DNA of 64,000 bases from a virus. Within the stretch, counting starts at the first letter, position 1. Each line of letters starts with the position of its first letter. This document shows, piece by piece, positions 1 through 8,138 of this stretch. A program made the translations under genes and the position numbers. A model generated the notes under the pieces. That model was not told the DNA's origin. It saw only the letters and a list, made by a program, of their open reading frames with translations, and ran no database searches. The DNA lies in IMG/VR virus record IMGVR_UViG_3300028563_000012, positions 1 through 64,000 of that record; one strand, given 5' to 3'.

Positions 1-1282
1 TTGGTGGCGTTTGCGCATATGAAATGAAATTCCGTGGGTTGACGGTGGTGGGATGTGTGCTGTGGCTGGGTGTTCCAAGGGACCCAACTGCCACCAGGCC
101 ACACGCAGGTTTGCCAGCCAGTGGGGGATCCCGAGCGCCCCATCACCAGCCATCCACGTGGCAATAATAGCCAGGCATTGTGCCCATCTCAACCATCCAC
201 GCTTTTTGATTTGATGGAAATGGCCGGTGTTTCCGAGCGCCTGTTGGCCCATCAATCGTGGGTGGCGGCGGCAGCATACCAAAGTCCATCAATCTCAACA
301 CTATGCTAGGTGGTGGTCTAGTAACTACTGGTAATCGTTGAATAGTGTAGTTAATTTTAATGCCTGGCGTCCCATGCGATGCGCGCCGATGTGGATTTGC
401 TGGCATTGTGTGTGCCGAACACCACCAATCACCACAGCCGTTTTCTCCACCAACACACCACACACACCGGGCATGTTGCCATCACTACTTCCGGGGGTAT
501 ATGCTTGCGGGTTTGACCACATCCATTGTGGATATGGCAAAACAACCAACATTCACCTAGGCAGGCAACCAACATTCACCGGGTTGGGTTCCACCTTATG
601 GGGTGTCTTGTGGGTTTGGCCACACATTCAGTCCTATACAGCAACCAACATTCACCTAGGCAGGCATTGGGCTTTCACCGGGTTGGGTTCCGCCTTATGG
701 GGTGTCTTTGCGGGTTTGGCCATGGTCCCTAATAGGGGTGGGCGCTTCTCGGGCAAACATGGGGTGAAGTCTACTAGGGGTGTTTCTAGGGTCTCCTCTA
801 GGGCTGTCGGATGCGGGACACACGTGGGTTGGGAGCACATGGCCAACAGGGTGTGGGTTTGTGGTGTCCAAGGGCCATGTGATTCGTGGCTGTGGTCTAA
901 GGAGGCCACTTCACCATGGCATTTCCGGGCTGGTTGGTGATGCGGATTGGCCCACTGATTCGTGGGCTGTGATCCCACTTTCTGGCTGTTCAGGGTTGGT
1001 GTGTTTTTCTGCCAAGATTGATGGTGGATTCAACACACCACTTATTGATGGCTGGTTTCTGTGGGTGATTCACTTTACATCTCGTCATCACACCGCTTTG
1101 TGCTTGTTCTTACTAGCTCGCCTAGGGTGTTTCGGAGTCGGGCACACGTGGGGTTGGAAATGGTTACCGCTGGTTTGTGGTGGGAATGGCCAATTTTGAT
1201 GTGGTGTTGCTGTGCGGCGGTAACTGGTGTGGCTTTTGGTTACCGCGCTTTTCCATCTGTGATTGGCGCTACGATCCGGGAC
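1..1282. other. Region without a convincing gene
   Basis: About 1.28 kb in which no reading frame on either strand looks like a real phage protein: the open frames are short, Trp/Cys/His-rich and mutually overlapping, and none has a good ribosome binding site. The plus strand is rich in G and T and holds a 99-bp tandem repeat (543-740), with a degenerate echo of the repeat just upstream near 490-535. It precedes the only plus-strand gene of the window, so it may hold a promoter, an origin or a packaging or termination signal. None of these is demonstrated. Confidence 0.6.
543..740. repeat. 99-bp tandem duplication
   Basis: Two adjacent copies of a roughly 99-bp unit, 543-641 and 642-740. The first 25 bases are identical in both copies (543-567 and 642-666). 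A second conserved stretch of about 47 bases (575-622 and 674-722) differs by two substitutions and one inserted base. Nothing in it looks coding. Non-coding tandem repeats in phages are often origins, packaging sites or regulatory regions; which applies here is unknown. Confidence 0.85.
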
Positions 1283-1573
1283 ATGGCTGACGAGAATGAG
1301 GATGGTGAAGACATCGGGCACGGCGTCCGGATCCGCTATGCTGAGTACAAGGGTGAGCGCTGCGCCATCCATGAGACCCATCTCAAACCAAGCGGGCAAA
1401 AGTGCCGCGGCTTCGTCCCATTCCGGGGTGGTGCTTGGGATCGGGATTTCAACAGCTCAATCGCTTCATGGGAAGTGATCAACCGTGACCCGCTAACCCT
1501 GGCGCCCTCGATTCTCTGCCGTGCCTGCGGTAATCACGGGTTCATTCAGAACGGCCGCTGGGTTCCTGCGTAG
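1283..1573 (+). CDS. Small protein resembling the DUF6527 type (only plus-strand gene)
   Basis: A 96-residue protein, the only believable plus-strand gene here. The frame is open further upstream, but the protein-like composition begins at the ATG at 1283 (MADENED). The C-terminal part has a Pro-Ser-Ile-Leu-Cys segment, a Cys-x2-Cys pair and the ending GFIQNGRWVPA. This recalls the C-terminal layout of the uncharacterised DUF6527 family found in phages (recognised from memory). It converges with the minus-strand gene ending at 1581, leaving 7 bases between them. No clear Shine-Dalgarno precedes the start. Function unknown. Confidence 0.65.
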   Translation: MADENEDGEDIGHGVRIRYAEYKGERCAIHETHLKPSGQKCRGFVPFRGGAWDRDFNSSIASWEVINRDPLTLAPSILCRACGNHGFIQNGRWVPA

Positions 1574-1580
1574 CTTTGAT

Positions 1581-1778
1581 TCAACTCCACCCGTATCCTG
1601 GTGACCGCGGATCCTTCTCATCCATGTGCTGGGAGCATCTCACGGTTTCGAGCTTGCCAAGCTTGTAGTAATGCCCGTCAATACACTTGTAGTCCAAGTC
1701 AACGGCTAAGTGGCTTTGGGTGGTTGGGACTGCTGCGCCACACACGCTGCAGATGCCATGTTTTGGCTTGCGTTTCAT
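1581..1778 (-). CDS. Small zinc-finger-like hypothetical protein
   Basis: A 65-residue basic protein. Cys-x2-Cys near the N-terminus (CSVCGAAV) with later His and Cys residues (CIDGHYY, RCSQH) suggests a small zinc-binding fold. The ATG at 1778 is preceded by an AGAGGTGA-like ribosome binding site. It is the last minus-strand gene before the strand switch, and abuts the gene ending at 1785. Function unknown. Confidence 0.65.
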   Translation of the reverse strand: MKRKPKHGICSVCGAAVPTTQSHLAVDLDYKCIDGHYYKLGKLETVRCSQHMDEKDPRSPGYGWS

Positions 1779-1784
1779 GATCCA

Positions 1785-1997
1785 TCACCTCTTGAATCCA
1801 AACCACCAATGCGTCTTCTTCTTTGGCCTATCAGGGATCGCGATCAACGTCCCGCCGAAAGCTTCTGTCCACAGCTGTTGGGCTCCTGTGAATCCCAACA
1901 CATCATTGTTGACAAGCGCTTCCAAGCGCCGCCGGACGCGAGCCGGGCCCGCAGCCCTGAGTTCTTCCAGCGCGATTGACTTGATGAAGGAATCCAT
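1785..1997 (-). CDS. Hypothetical protein, 70 aa
   Basis: A short basic protein starting MDSFIKSIALEEL, with an Arg-rich middle and an aromatic C-terminus (KKKTHWWFGFKR). It packs between neighbours with gaps of 3-6 bases, as expected for a phage early operon. No family recognised. Confidence 0.6.
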   Translation of the reverse strand: MDSFIKSIALEELRAAGPARVRRRLEALVNNDVLGFTGAQQLWTEAFGGTLIAIPDRPKKKTHWWFGFKR

Positions 1998-2000
1998 GAT

Positions 2001-2249
2001 TCACCCACGGTGCGTGCGACCGTCAAGGATGCCATCCACCCATTTGCCATTTGGCCAATTCAACATGTATCTTGTGGTGAATCTATCTTCATCGCCATCG
2101 TAGATCGGCGAATGAACAGAAACGGCTGTGACGGCATCGCCATTGACTTCATTGAACCAGCGATATTCCTCCCATTTCCACACCCATCGTCCGGCCGGGA
2201 AAAGTCGACGCAACTGGTTGATGATGCGATTGTTGGTTGCGGGTGGCAT
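2001..2249 (-). CDS. Hypothetical protein, 82 aa
   Basis: The start is taken at the ATG at 2249 (MPPATNN), whose A overlaps the TGA of the upstream gene (TGATG), a pattern of translational coupling repeated across this region. The frame is open 12 codons further upstream, but that would overlap the previous gene. The protein is Trp- and Arg-rich. No family recognised. Confidence 0.6.
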   Translation of the reverse strand: MPPATNNRIINQLRRLFPAGRWVWKWEEYRWFNEVNGDAVTAVSVHSPIYDGDEDRFTTRYMLNWPNGKWVDGILDGRTHRG

Positions 2250-2632
2250 CACACGTTGCACTCCTCGCAATCGGGATCGCAACAAACATCATCCTCGCCA
2301 TCATCCGTGTGCCAATATGGTATTTCTTCTCCATCACACATGACGTGTCCGGGGTGGCCGCAATTCGCACAATGGCCGCCATCACCATCCCAAAACATGC
2401 CGGTTTTACTCTCGATGGCCGAGCTGCCGCAATGGTCACAGTCGAGGGTGGTGGTCAAGGCAACAGCCTGACCGGGCGACTGGTGCTTGGCCTTGTATTC
2501 CTCCAAGTGTTTCAGAAATTCTTGGATGTCGTCACCGTACGCTTCAGCGATGACGCGAATGCTCCCATCAGCCAAGCGCTCAAACGCACAGCAAACAGTT
2601 TGTTCGATCCCAAGGTCGCATGTGATTTTCAT
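2249..2632 (-). CDS. Cys-rich zinc-ribbon-like protein
   Basis: A 127-residue acidic protein. The N-terminal half looks like a small alpha/beta domain. The C-terminal half has several Cys pairs (CDHCGSS, CANCGHPGH, CCDPDCEEC) spaced like zinc ribbons. The ATG at 2632 overlaps the upstream stop (ATGA). It probably binds metal, and may bind nucleic acid or protein. Role unknown. Confidence 0.65.
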   Translation of the reverse strand: MKITCDLGIEQTVCCAFERLADGSIRVIAEAYGDDIQEFLKHLEEYKAKHQSPGQAVALTTTLDCDHCGSSAIESKTGMFWDGDGGHCANCGHPGHVMCDGEEIPYWHTDDGEDDVCCDPDCEECNV

Positions 2633-2853
2633 CTTTGCCCCAACAACCCATTGGCCTGCAAGACAGCGATCACAACCTCGTAAGGCGCGATGCCTGTTGA
2701 AATCGTGACGCTCCCATGGTCGATGTACACAAAGCAATCGATGTCGGTCGTCAACACCCCGGCCGCGTGGCGCAACCGCGTTCTCCCGGACTCATCACGC
2801 GATTCCTTTGCGAACCATCTCCAACCGTCTAACAACCTCGGCAGCCCAGCCAT
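2629..2853 (-). CDS. Hypothetical protein, 74 aa
   Basis: The ATG at 2853 overlaps the upstream TGA (TGATG). A GTG one codon earlier is also possible. It contains a beta-strand-like stretch (DCFVYIDHGSVTIS) and a helical C-terminus. Overlaps at both ends place it in a translationally coupled series of small genes. No family recognised. Confidence 0.55.
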   Translation of the reverse strand: MAGLPRLLDGWRWFAKESRDESGRTRLRHAAGVLTTDIDCFVYIDHGSVTISTGIAPYEVVIAVLQANGLLGQR

Positions 2854-3065
2854 CACTTAACCATCTTTCCAATTGGCCAATCCAAAATGCAAAATCCACA
2901 ACGTTGGACCGCGGACTCAATCGCCAAACGGAGCGCACGATCCTTCACCATGATCAGCATGGCTGTGGTGCCTTCCGAGTCGATGTTCTTCGCCATGCTC
3001 ACTTGAATGTCGCCGTCGGTGATGGCGTGCTCCAACTCGGATTGAAGTTGCGAATCCGACGCCAT
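2853..3065 (-). CDS. Hypothetical protein, 70 aa
   Basis: The start at 3065 (MASDSQLQ) avoids overlap with the gene ending at 3070, although the frame is open further upstream. There is no strong Shine-Dalgarno. It is a predicted alpha/beta miniprotein with a hydrophobic C-terminus (CGFCILDWPIG). Function unknown. Confidence 0.5.
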   Translation of the reverse strand: MASDSQLQSELEHAITDGDIQVSMAKNIDSEGTTAMLIMVKDRALRLAIESAVQRCGFCILDWPIGKMVK

Positions 3066-3069
3066 GAGG

Positions 3070-3549
3070 CTAGACAACGCCAACGGAGTTTTCTTGAGCT
3101 CCGTTGATGGCCCTGACCATGGCCTCAAGGCCGTATTCCTCATCAATGACCATGGCAAAATACTCGTGATCATCGTTGTGGATTTTGATTGGGAAAAAGC
3201 GAAACGTCACAGCCGAGTAAACCATGCACGTTTGGTTGCAGAACCGCTTCGCCTTTGGATGGCAGCATTTTCCGACCAACGACAACGTCACGCTGGAGCC
3301 CGTGAACGGCCGTTCGTTCAACAAAACGCCAATGCCGGGATGGTACAACAAAACATCCAAACCGCCATTCCCACCAGCGCGCAGCCAATCGGCAAGGGCT
3401 GCAGCGCGCTTTGCTGCTTCTTTCCGTGCAGACTTGACATGGTTGGCGCACTCCGCAATGACGCGCGCATAGCTCAGCCTGATCCAAAGCACTGCAACGA
3501 TGAGCGCTGTTATGCGCAACACATATCCAACTATCTTCCAAGTTTCCAT
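3070..3549 (-). CDS. Membrane-anchored hypothetical protein
   Basis: A 159-residue protein with one N-terminal membrane segment (residues about 5-24, GYVLRITALIVAVLWIRL), then a short basic helix and a soluble alpha/beta domain with three Cys residues. The ATG at 3549 has an AGGAG site six bases upstream. It is likely an inner-membrane protein with a cytoplasmic or periplasmic domain. Family and role unknown. Confidence 0.65.
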   Translation of the reverse strand: METWKIVGYVLRITALIVAVLWIRLSYARVIAECANHVKSARKEAAKRAAALADWLRAGGNGGLDVLLYHPGIGVLLNERPFTGSSVTLSLVGKCCHPKAKRFCNQTCMVYSAVTFRFFPIKIHNDDHEYFAMVIDEEYGLEAMVRAINGAQENSVGVV

Positions 3550-3565
3550 CACAACTCCTGTCCAG

Positions 3566-3823
3566 TTACGCAGACCACCCACCACGCAGGGTGAGCCAAG
3601 CGTTGAAGTACGTCAGCAACACCGAGCAATCCGGGTGTGCTGCCTGCAAATGCGGCGAACGAACCATGCCCATCGTCATCTCAACAGCAACGCGGATCTC
3701 TTTTGATTCCGCGCTTATCTTTTTGCAAAGATCGTTGCATGACATCAAGTCAGATGTGGCCTTGTAGGCTCTGCTCAACCTGTCATATTCATCACAATGA
3801 CCAACAAATTCTGATATTCCCAT
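3566..3823 (-). CDS. Hypothetical protein, 85 aa
   Basis: A mainly helical protein starting MGISEFVGHCDEYDRL. The ATG at 3823 has an AGAGG sequence about nine bases upstream. It has a Cys pair near the middle and a hydrophobic C-terminus. No family recognised. Confidence 0.6.
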   Translation of the reverse strand: MGISEFVGHCDEYDRLSRAYKATSDLMSCNDLCKKISAESKEIRVAVEMTMGMVRSPHLQAAHPDCSVLLTYFNAWLTLRGGWSA

Positions 3824-3843
3824 GGCAATGGCCTCTTTGTGAT

Positions 3844-4098
3844 TCACCGTTTTGGCTTGTTTTTCTCGTGCGGTGGGCAAAAGTCCAAGTTGGGGAATTC
3901 CGGACCTTGGTTGGTGGCGCAACGAGCGCAGATCTCACGCCCGCATGTTGCAGCCTTCCCGCCCCTCAAAACAGGAAAGTCACAACGCTTGCGGGCGATT
4001 ATCCCGCAACCTGGCGTCTTGCACAACGGCACAGCGTCGTGGTTCCGCCCGCAGATGAAAACGGTCAACTTGGGTTCGTCTAATCGTGGATACGACAT
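3844..4098 (-). CDS. Small Cys-rich protein (zinc-binding)
   Basis: An 84-residue basic protein with about seven Cys residues (CKTPGCG, CGREICARC, DFCPPHEK) in zinc-finger-like spacing. It starts 19 bases inside the end of the DHH gene. Function unknown; a nucleic-acid or protein adaptor role is possible. Confidence 0.6.
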   Translation of the reverse strand: MSYPRLDEPKLTVFICGRNHDAVPLCKTPGCGIIARKRCDFPVLRGGKAATCGREICARCATNQGPEFPNLDFCPPHEKNKPKR

Positions 4099-5006
4099 TG
4101 CAACACCTTTTCATCTTCCCACGCCAACCCAGCACCCCAAACATGGACCGGAACGGGTGACTCAAATCCGGCTGCGTTCTTGTGCCCGCCTCCGCCCATC
4201 TTCTTAGCCAAATCAGACACGTCAAAATCACCGACGGAGCGCATGCTGTACACCAACATCCCATCTTGGCGCTGCCACCAACCAACCGAAAATGGGCATT
4301 GATGACCTGGAAGCGGGTTCACCAACAAGTCTTCCAGCAATTCAGAGATGTCGACTTGCGACGCATTGACAACCGGGACCGAATGCCCCATGAAACGGCA
4401 GATCAACGCGTTCTTGCGCACCACAGCGACGTACTGATCGACCTTCGCCAGCACGGCCGCACCCTCACGCAACGGCAGCCTATGCTCCTCGTCCAAGTAT
4501 CTCTCATATTCATCATCCCAAGCTTTGAATGTGAATGGGAGCGATCCGATGTAGGCATTGATCGTTTTGGACTCGGGCAACCGGTGGCGCCACAGATCGC
4601 GATCTTCGATGTACGGCACCAAGTACGGGGAAACTGTGTTGCATGCGAAAGCATCCCAGGCCATTTGGGCGCCGCTCTTGTCCATGTCGAAGATGATGCG
4701 CACACGACTCAATGCTGGATCCAAGACGCTCTGCAGAGGCCTCAAAGCTTCCATGGCTGTCTTGTGATGATCCAAGACAAGCAAGGTCCGGCATTGGCGT
4801 ATGATCCGTTCCATCTCAGCCAGCGGATATGAAAAGTCCACCATGATGACGTCAAGATCCCAGCAATCTGGCGGTGATTGTCCATAGTAACCAGCAAAGA
4901 AATCGCACTCTTGCTTCTTTCGCTTCATGAACCTGTTGACGATCCACGCCGCGCAAAAGCCGTCACGACAGCCGCCGTGATAGATGACAATCGTTTCGTT
5001 CTTCAT
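4080..5006 (-). CDS. DHH-family phosphoesterase
   Basis: A 308-residue protein of the DHH/DHHA1 superfamily (RecJ, NrnA and oligoribonuclease-like enzymes), which hydrolyse phosphodiester bonds with divalent metals. Motifs in order: YHGGCRDGFCAAW near the N-terminus, MVDFSYP, the signature VLDHHKT, then the DHHA1-type GGGGHKNAAGF near the C-terminus. The ATG at 5006 has an AAAGG site six bases upstream. Its size fits a nanoRNase or small exonuclease rather than full-length RecJ. It may recycle oligonucleotides or trim DNA ends during replication (inference). Confidence 0.85.
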   Translation of the reverse strand: MKNETIVIYHGGCRDGFCAAWIVNRFMKRKKQECDFFAGYYGQSPPDCWDLDVIMVDFSYPLAEMERIIRQCRTLLVLDHHKTAMEALRPLQSVLDPALSRVRIIFDMDKSGAQMAWDAFACNTVSPYLVPYIEDRDLWRHRLPESKTINAYIGSLPFTFKAWDDEYERYLDEEHRLPLREGAAVLAKVDQYVAVVRKNALICRFMGHSVPVVNASQVDISELLEDLLVNPLPGHQCPFSVGWWQRQDGMLVYSMRSVGDFDVSDLAKKMGGGGHKNAAGFESPVPVHVWGAGLAWEDEKVLQCRIHD

Positions 5007-5008
5007 GC

Positions 5009-5488
5009 TTACCTTTCGCTGATCAGGGTGACAGCTGATAACGTGCTGATGCCGAGCAAGACAGCCAACGGTGCGGAGATGTCTGCGCAGCCACGCCATT
5101 TGCCCGGCCTGCCAAGTTCCTTCGCTCCATTGAACCACGTACCATCAGCCGCCAACTTGCCGTAGGGGCCACGATCAATCACGCTCGCATCGAGGCAGAC
5201 ACCATTGCTGTGAACGCACACTTGAACCGGAGTGTTGAGCTTCAGCGTGCGATGAGCGATGCCTGGTGTGAGCGTCGGATCTGCGCCCGTAGCGGTCTTG
5301 GTCTTGGAGTTGACGTCATCGGGCGTCGCATACACCCCAGCCAAGCAAGTCTCGATGCGCTTGCCTGCATGCTTCGCTGCTGCGATGATGGGCCAAAGCA
5401 CGTGGCCTTGTTTGATCGGCTTTGGCTTTGTGCGGTGGTGGTGTCCGGCCGTTGCGCTGGCCAACAACATGAGCAACAAGAAACGCAT
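5009..5488 (-). CDS. Secreted RlpA-like double-psi beta-barrel protein
   Basis: A 159-residue protein with an N-terminal signal peptide (MRFLLLMLLASATAG). The central to C-terminal part resembles the RlpA/expansin double-psi beta-barrel: VIDRGPYG followed by a CADIS segment and a hydrophobic LAVLLGI. RlpA proteins of Gram-negative bacteria cleave naked glycan strands of peptidoglycan as lytic transglycosylases. Two further Cys residues could form a periplasmic disulfide. The ATG overlaps the upstream TGA. A role in wall degradation is plausible, but the gene is far from the main lysis cassette. Confidence 0.65.
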   Translation of the reverse strand: MRFLLLMLLASATAGHHHRTKPKPIKQGHVLWPIIAAAKHAGKRIETCLAGVYATPDDVNSKTKTATGADPTLTPGIAHRTLKLNTPVQVCVHSNGVCLDASVIDRGPYGKLAADGTWFNGAKELGRPGKWRGCADISAPLAVLLGISTLSAVTLISER

Positions 5489-5880
5489 CAGGACACAGTA
5501 TTGAGCGGTGTATCCAGTCCGGCCTTGTTGGGCTTGTCTGACATCTTCCGGCCGGACTCGAAGCCGTTGTGATAGGCTCCAGCCTCGACACCAACCACCA
5601 AGTCGTTGATCTTCCTGACTGTTCCCGCGTTATCGCCATCAAGGCGGTAATCATCGATCAACTTCCACAGCTCCGTCAGGGCAGCATAACTTCCAGAACG
5701 AAACGGCAACTCACGCGTCAAGATGTTGTTGATTTCAACGGCCACAGAACGATGGTGAGGGCAAGGATCAGAATGAAAACACAACATGCCAGCAACTTTC
5801 ATCACGCCGCTGGTGAGCTCTTCGCGCGTTTCATCAGCTTCCCTGAATTTCCCCTTCAACCATGCCAGCATGCGACTCAT
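5488..5880 (-). CDS. Hypothetical protein, 130 aa
   Basis: The start is taken at the ATG at 5880 because an AGGAGG lies five bases upstream; a GTG two codons earlier would leave no spacing. It is mostly helical, with His/Cys in the middle (CFHSDPCPHH) and a Gly-rich segment near the C-terminus. No family recognised. Confidence 0.6.
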   Translation of the reverse strand: MSRMLAWLKGKFREADETREELTSGVMKVAGMLCFHSDPCPHHRSVAVEINNILTRELPFRSGSYAALTELWKLIDDYRLDGDNAGTVRKINDLVVGVEAGAYHNGFESGRKMSDKPNKAGLDTPLNTVS

Positions 5881-5889
5881 GGACACCTC

Positions 5890-6054
5890 CTACATGATTG
5901 TTGCTGAGTCCAATCCTGCCTGGCGCCAACCGGCAGACCATCGCCGCCGGTGCCATGTGTTCGTCTTGTGCGGATTGGATGTGATCGGCTTGCCCTTTTC
6001 ACGGGCAGAATAGCCATCCCCGTATGGATCGCCCTTCCTATCCTGCGGTTTCAC
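5890..6054 (-). CDS. Short protein with ribosome-modulation-factor-like tail
   Basis: The start is uncertain: a GTG at 6054 gives 54 residues with little overlap, while an ATG at 6111 would overlap the coiled-coil gene by 74 bases. The C-terminal half (NPHKTNTWHRRRWSAGW) has the Asn-Pro, basic and Trp-x-x-Gly-Trp pattern of small phage proteins that resemble ribosome modulation factor. That resemblance is from memory and weak. Confidence 0.45.
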   Translation of the reverse strand: MKPQDRKGDPYGDGYSAREKGKPITSNPHKTNTWHRRRWSAGWRQAGLDSATIM

Positions 6055-6835
6055 TTTGAGTGGCAACTGGCGGTGCCTGTTCTGCTGCTCTCTCCATGGG
6101 AGCTTGAGCAACTTCGGGTGTCTCTTTCACTTCGATCATGGCACGCAACTTCGTCATCAGCGTGCCAAGTTTAGCATCCCAAGCAACCTTGCCTTCACCG
6201 CTCTGGAATTCCTGGCGTTGCTCGCACCAAACCAAGCCGGAGTAAATGCCGACGATGATCTGGTCACGCTGCTTGATGGCCTTCAGCACGCTTTCCTCTT
6301 TCTCAGGATTGCGCATTGAACGTTCCATCTGGGCCACAATCCGCAAGCGCGCGATCTCGTTGTTCTTGTCCAACATGCGCTTGCGCCATTCCGGATGCAT
6401 CTCGCGCACCATCTGCGTCGCCTTGATCTTGGCCTTGCGGTCTGTGTCTGTGTTGGCCCGCTCCAGTTGCGTGCGCAACTCGGCCATGGCACCTTCAAGC
6501 TGCCTGGCGTGAATTGTGGATTGCTCCAACGTTTGACGCAAATCATCGATGGTCGCGTTGCGCTTGGTCAACAAGCCGTCAAGGCCGTGGTTGGACGCTA
6601 TCAGATCTCCCACCTTGTCTTCAAGGCCTTTGCAGACTTCACGTGCGCCGTTCAGGCGTTCCAGCAGCTCTGCCTTGTCAGCTTGAGCGTCATCCGCGGC
6701 CGCGGCCGCGCTTTCCGCCTTTGCTTTTGCTGACTCCACCAAGGCTTTTGCTTCGCGCCCCAGCTTGATCAGTTCGGCTTGCTTTGCCTTGCGCTTGCGG
6801 CGTCGGATCTGGTTGGATGACAGTTGCTTTGCCAT
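6038..6835 (-). CDS. Coiled-coil protein
   Basis: A 265-residue protein. The very basic N-terminus (NQIRRRKRKAKQ) is followed by a long Ala/Glu/Lys/Gln helix (residues about 20-190) with heptad character, then a more globular segment and a Pro/Glu-rich tail. It could be a structural scaffold or a DNA-associated coiled coil. No known family recognised. Confidence 0.65.
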   Translation of the reverse strand: MAKQLSSNQIRRRKRKAKQAELIKLGREAKALVESAKAKAESAAAAADDAQADKAELLERLNGAREVCKGLEDKVGDLIASNHGLDGLLTKRNATIDDLRQTLEQSTIHARQLEGAMAELRTQLERANTDTDRKAKIKATQMVREMHPEWRKRMLDKNNEIARLRIVAQMERSMRNPEKEESVLKAIKQRDQIIVGIYSGLVWCEQRQEFQSGEGKVAWDAKLGTLMTKLRAMIEVKETPEVAQAPMERAAEQAPPVATQSETAG

Positions 6836-7337
6836 CGCTTACTCCGCCGCCCCGTGCTTCCGGCTGATGCTCTTGATCAACTCCCACTGGATGAAGTCCG
6901 ACTGATCGTTGTTGATGATCAGAGTCGCCGGTGTCCTCACCTCTTGACCATACAACAGCTGGGTGGTGAACGTCACTTCCGTGATTTTGCCTTCGCGGCG
7001 CGCGCCCTCCTTGGTTTCCACCACGTGGGTGCCGTGTTTCAAATCTTCCAGGTTGATTGTCCAACGAATTGCCATGTGACGTTCCTCCGATTGTAACGCT
7101 ATTTTGTGACGCCGTTTTCGCCGCCGCTGTTGCTTGTGCCTTGTGGCAAGAAGCGCTGCAGATTTCAAAGCCCTTGGGCATCACGTTTTTGCAGACGGGG
7201 CATGTGGCACAGCGGAACCATGTCACGCTGCCAATCTTTCGCTGGAGTCTGAATTCCTCCAGCATGATCTTGTCAGGATAACCACCGGCCGGCGGATCCG
7301 GGATGATATCCTCATCGTCTTCCAGCACGTCGCTCAT
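6690..7337 (-). CDS. Cys-rich small protein whose frame lacks a stop (3-prime end uncertain)
   Basis: The first roughly 80 residues look genuine: an acidic N-terminus, then CATCPVCKNVMPKGFEIC and SCHK in zinc-finger spacing, and an Ala-rich helix. The ATG at 7337 overlaps the upstream TGA. The frame does not stop before the next gene (start 7075). It runs on as Gly/Arg/Gln-rich sequence antiparallel in character to its neighbours, through the whole of 6839-7075 and into the coiled-coil gene. Either the stop was lost by an indel near 7080-7110, by mutation or sequencing error, or a read-through product exists. The N-terminal part is the reliable annotation. Confidence 0.45.
   Translation of the reverse strand: MSDVLEDDEDIIPDPPAGGYPDKIMLEEFRLQRKIGSVTWFRCATCPVCKNVMPKGFEICSASCHKAQATAAAKTASQNSVTIGGTSHGNSLDNQPGRFETRHPRGGNQGGRAPRRQNHGSDVHHPAVVWSRGEDTGDSDHQQRSVGLHPVGVDQEHQPEARGGGVSDGKATVIQPDPTPQAQGKASRTDQAGARSKSLGGVSKSKGGKRGRGRG
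6839..7075 (-). CDS. Hypothetical protein, 78 aa
   Basis: Starts MAIRWTINLEDL at the ATG at 7075, with GGAGGA eight bases upstream. It is a beta-rich small protein ending in a basic helix. Function unknown. Its whole length is covered in another frame by the extension of the preceding gene. Confidence 0.65.
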   Translation of the reverse strand: MAIRWTINLEDLKHGTHVVETKEGARREGKITEVTFTTQLLYGQEVRTPATLIINNDQSDFIQWELIKSISRKHGAAE

Positions 7338-7570
7338 CAGTTGGCCACCTTAGCAATGTCTGGGTTGACGCACAGGGTGTCGCGGATGGCCTTGGCGAGA
7401 TGTTCAGCCGCCTGGATGGCGTCGGCGCGCTCGGGATACTTGCGATTGCTCAGAATCGTGATGGCGTCCGCGACGCTGAACGAGATCTTCCAACCGTCAA
7501 CATGATTCCCAATGACAGCCAATGTGACGGCAGCGTTCTCAGTCGGAGTGGGTGTTTGCTCTTGATCCAT
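7337..7570 (-). CDS. Hypothetical protein, 77 aa
   Basis: A short protein with an acidic Pro/Thr N-terminus, a beta segment and a C-terminal helix (ADAIQAAEHLAKAIRDTL). It starts inside the 3-prime end of the glycosylase gene (overlap 32 bases), and its stop overlaps the start of the next gene. No family recognised. Confidence 0.6.
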   Translation of the reverse strand: MDQEQTPTPTENAAVTLAVIGNHVDGWKISFSVADAITILSNRKYPERADAIQAAEHLAKAIRDTLCVNPDIAKVAN

Positions 7571-8138
7571 GCGCGAGTTCAGATGCTAGTTTCATGTCCT
7601 TGATGAACTCTTCTTTGCGCTTTGGGTCAGCGACGCGTAAAAGGTATGCCGGATGATAGGTGGGAATGGCTGGAATGATTGATCTTTTACCCTTCCACGT
7701 CCAACCAGTTTCCATCTCGGTCCCGCGCATTCGAGTGATGGGAGCATTGCCGCCCGTCAAAGCCCGAAAGGCTGTCGAGCCGAGCAGCAACACCGCTTTG
7801 GGTTGTACGGCTTGTAGCAGCGCATCGAGCCGCGGCGAGCATGCAACCATCTCGCTGTCATGCGGCTGCCGGTTCTGCGGCGGGCGGCAGCCGCAGACGT
7901 TCGTGATGTAGGCGTCCATGGACATGTCCAAGCCTGCCTCAGTGCCAAGCTCGCGCATGAGGCGGCCAGCCTTCCCGATGAACGGGATCCCGCGCTCGTC
8001 TTCTTCAGCACCAGGTGCTTCGCCGATGAGCATCAGGTCACAAGGCACGGGCCCGGTGCCGATCACAACACGTTGGCGAAGTGCGTGGAGCGGGCAACGT
8101 TGGCAATCAGCCCAAAGTGATTCGATACGTTCAATCAT
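7539..8138 (-). CDS. Uracil-DNA glycosylase, family 4 type (Fe-S)
   Basis: A 199-residue protein. The active-site motif GEAPGAEEDERG (residues about 39-50) is followed by PFIGKAG and TNVCGCRPPQNRQP, and the C-terminal HPAYLLR supplies the second active-site motif. Cys12, Cys15, Cys84 and Cys100 match the four cysteines that hold the 4Fe-4S cluster in family 4 enzymes. These enzymes excise uracil from DNA, starting base-excision repair. The ATG at 8138 overlaps the upstream stop. It lies beside replication nucleases. Whether it acts on uracil or another pyrimidine in this phage is unknown. Confidence 0.88.
   Translation of the reverse strand: MIERIESLWADCQRCPLHALRQRVVIGTGPVPCDLMLIGEAPGAEEDERGIPFIGKAGRLMRELGTEAGLDMSMDAYITNVCGCRPPQNRQPHDSEMVACSPRLDALLQAVQPKAVLLLGSTAFRALTGGNAPITRMRGTEMETGWTWKGKRSIIPAIPTYHPAYLLRVADPKRKEEFIKDMKLASELAHGSRANTHSD

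Noticed and set aside
338-940. 200-codon plus-strand open frame in the left non-coding region
   Set aside because: Composition is Trp/Cys/His/Pro-heavy and mirrors the tandem DNA repeat; no ribosome binding site and no protein-like pattern.
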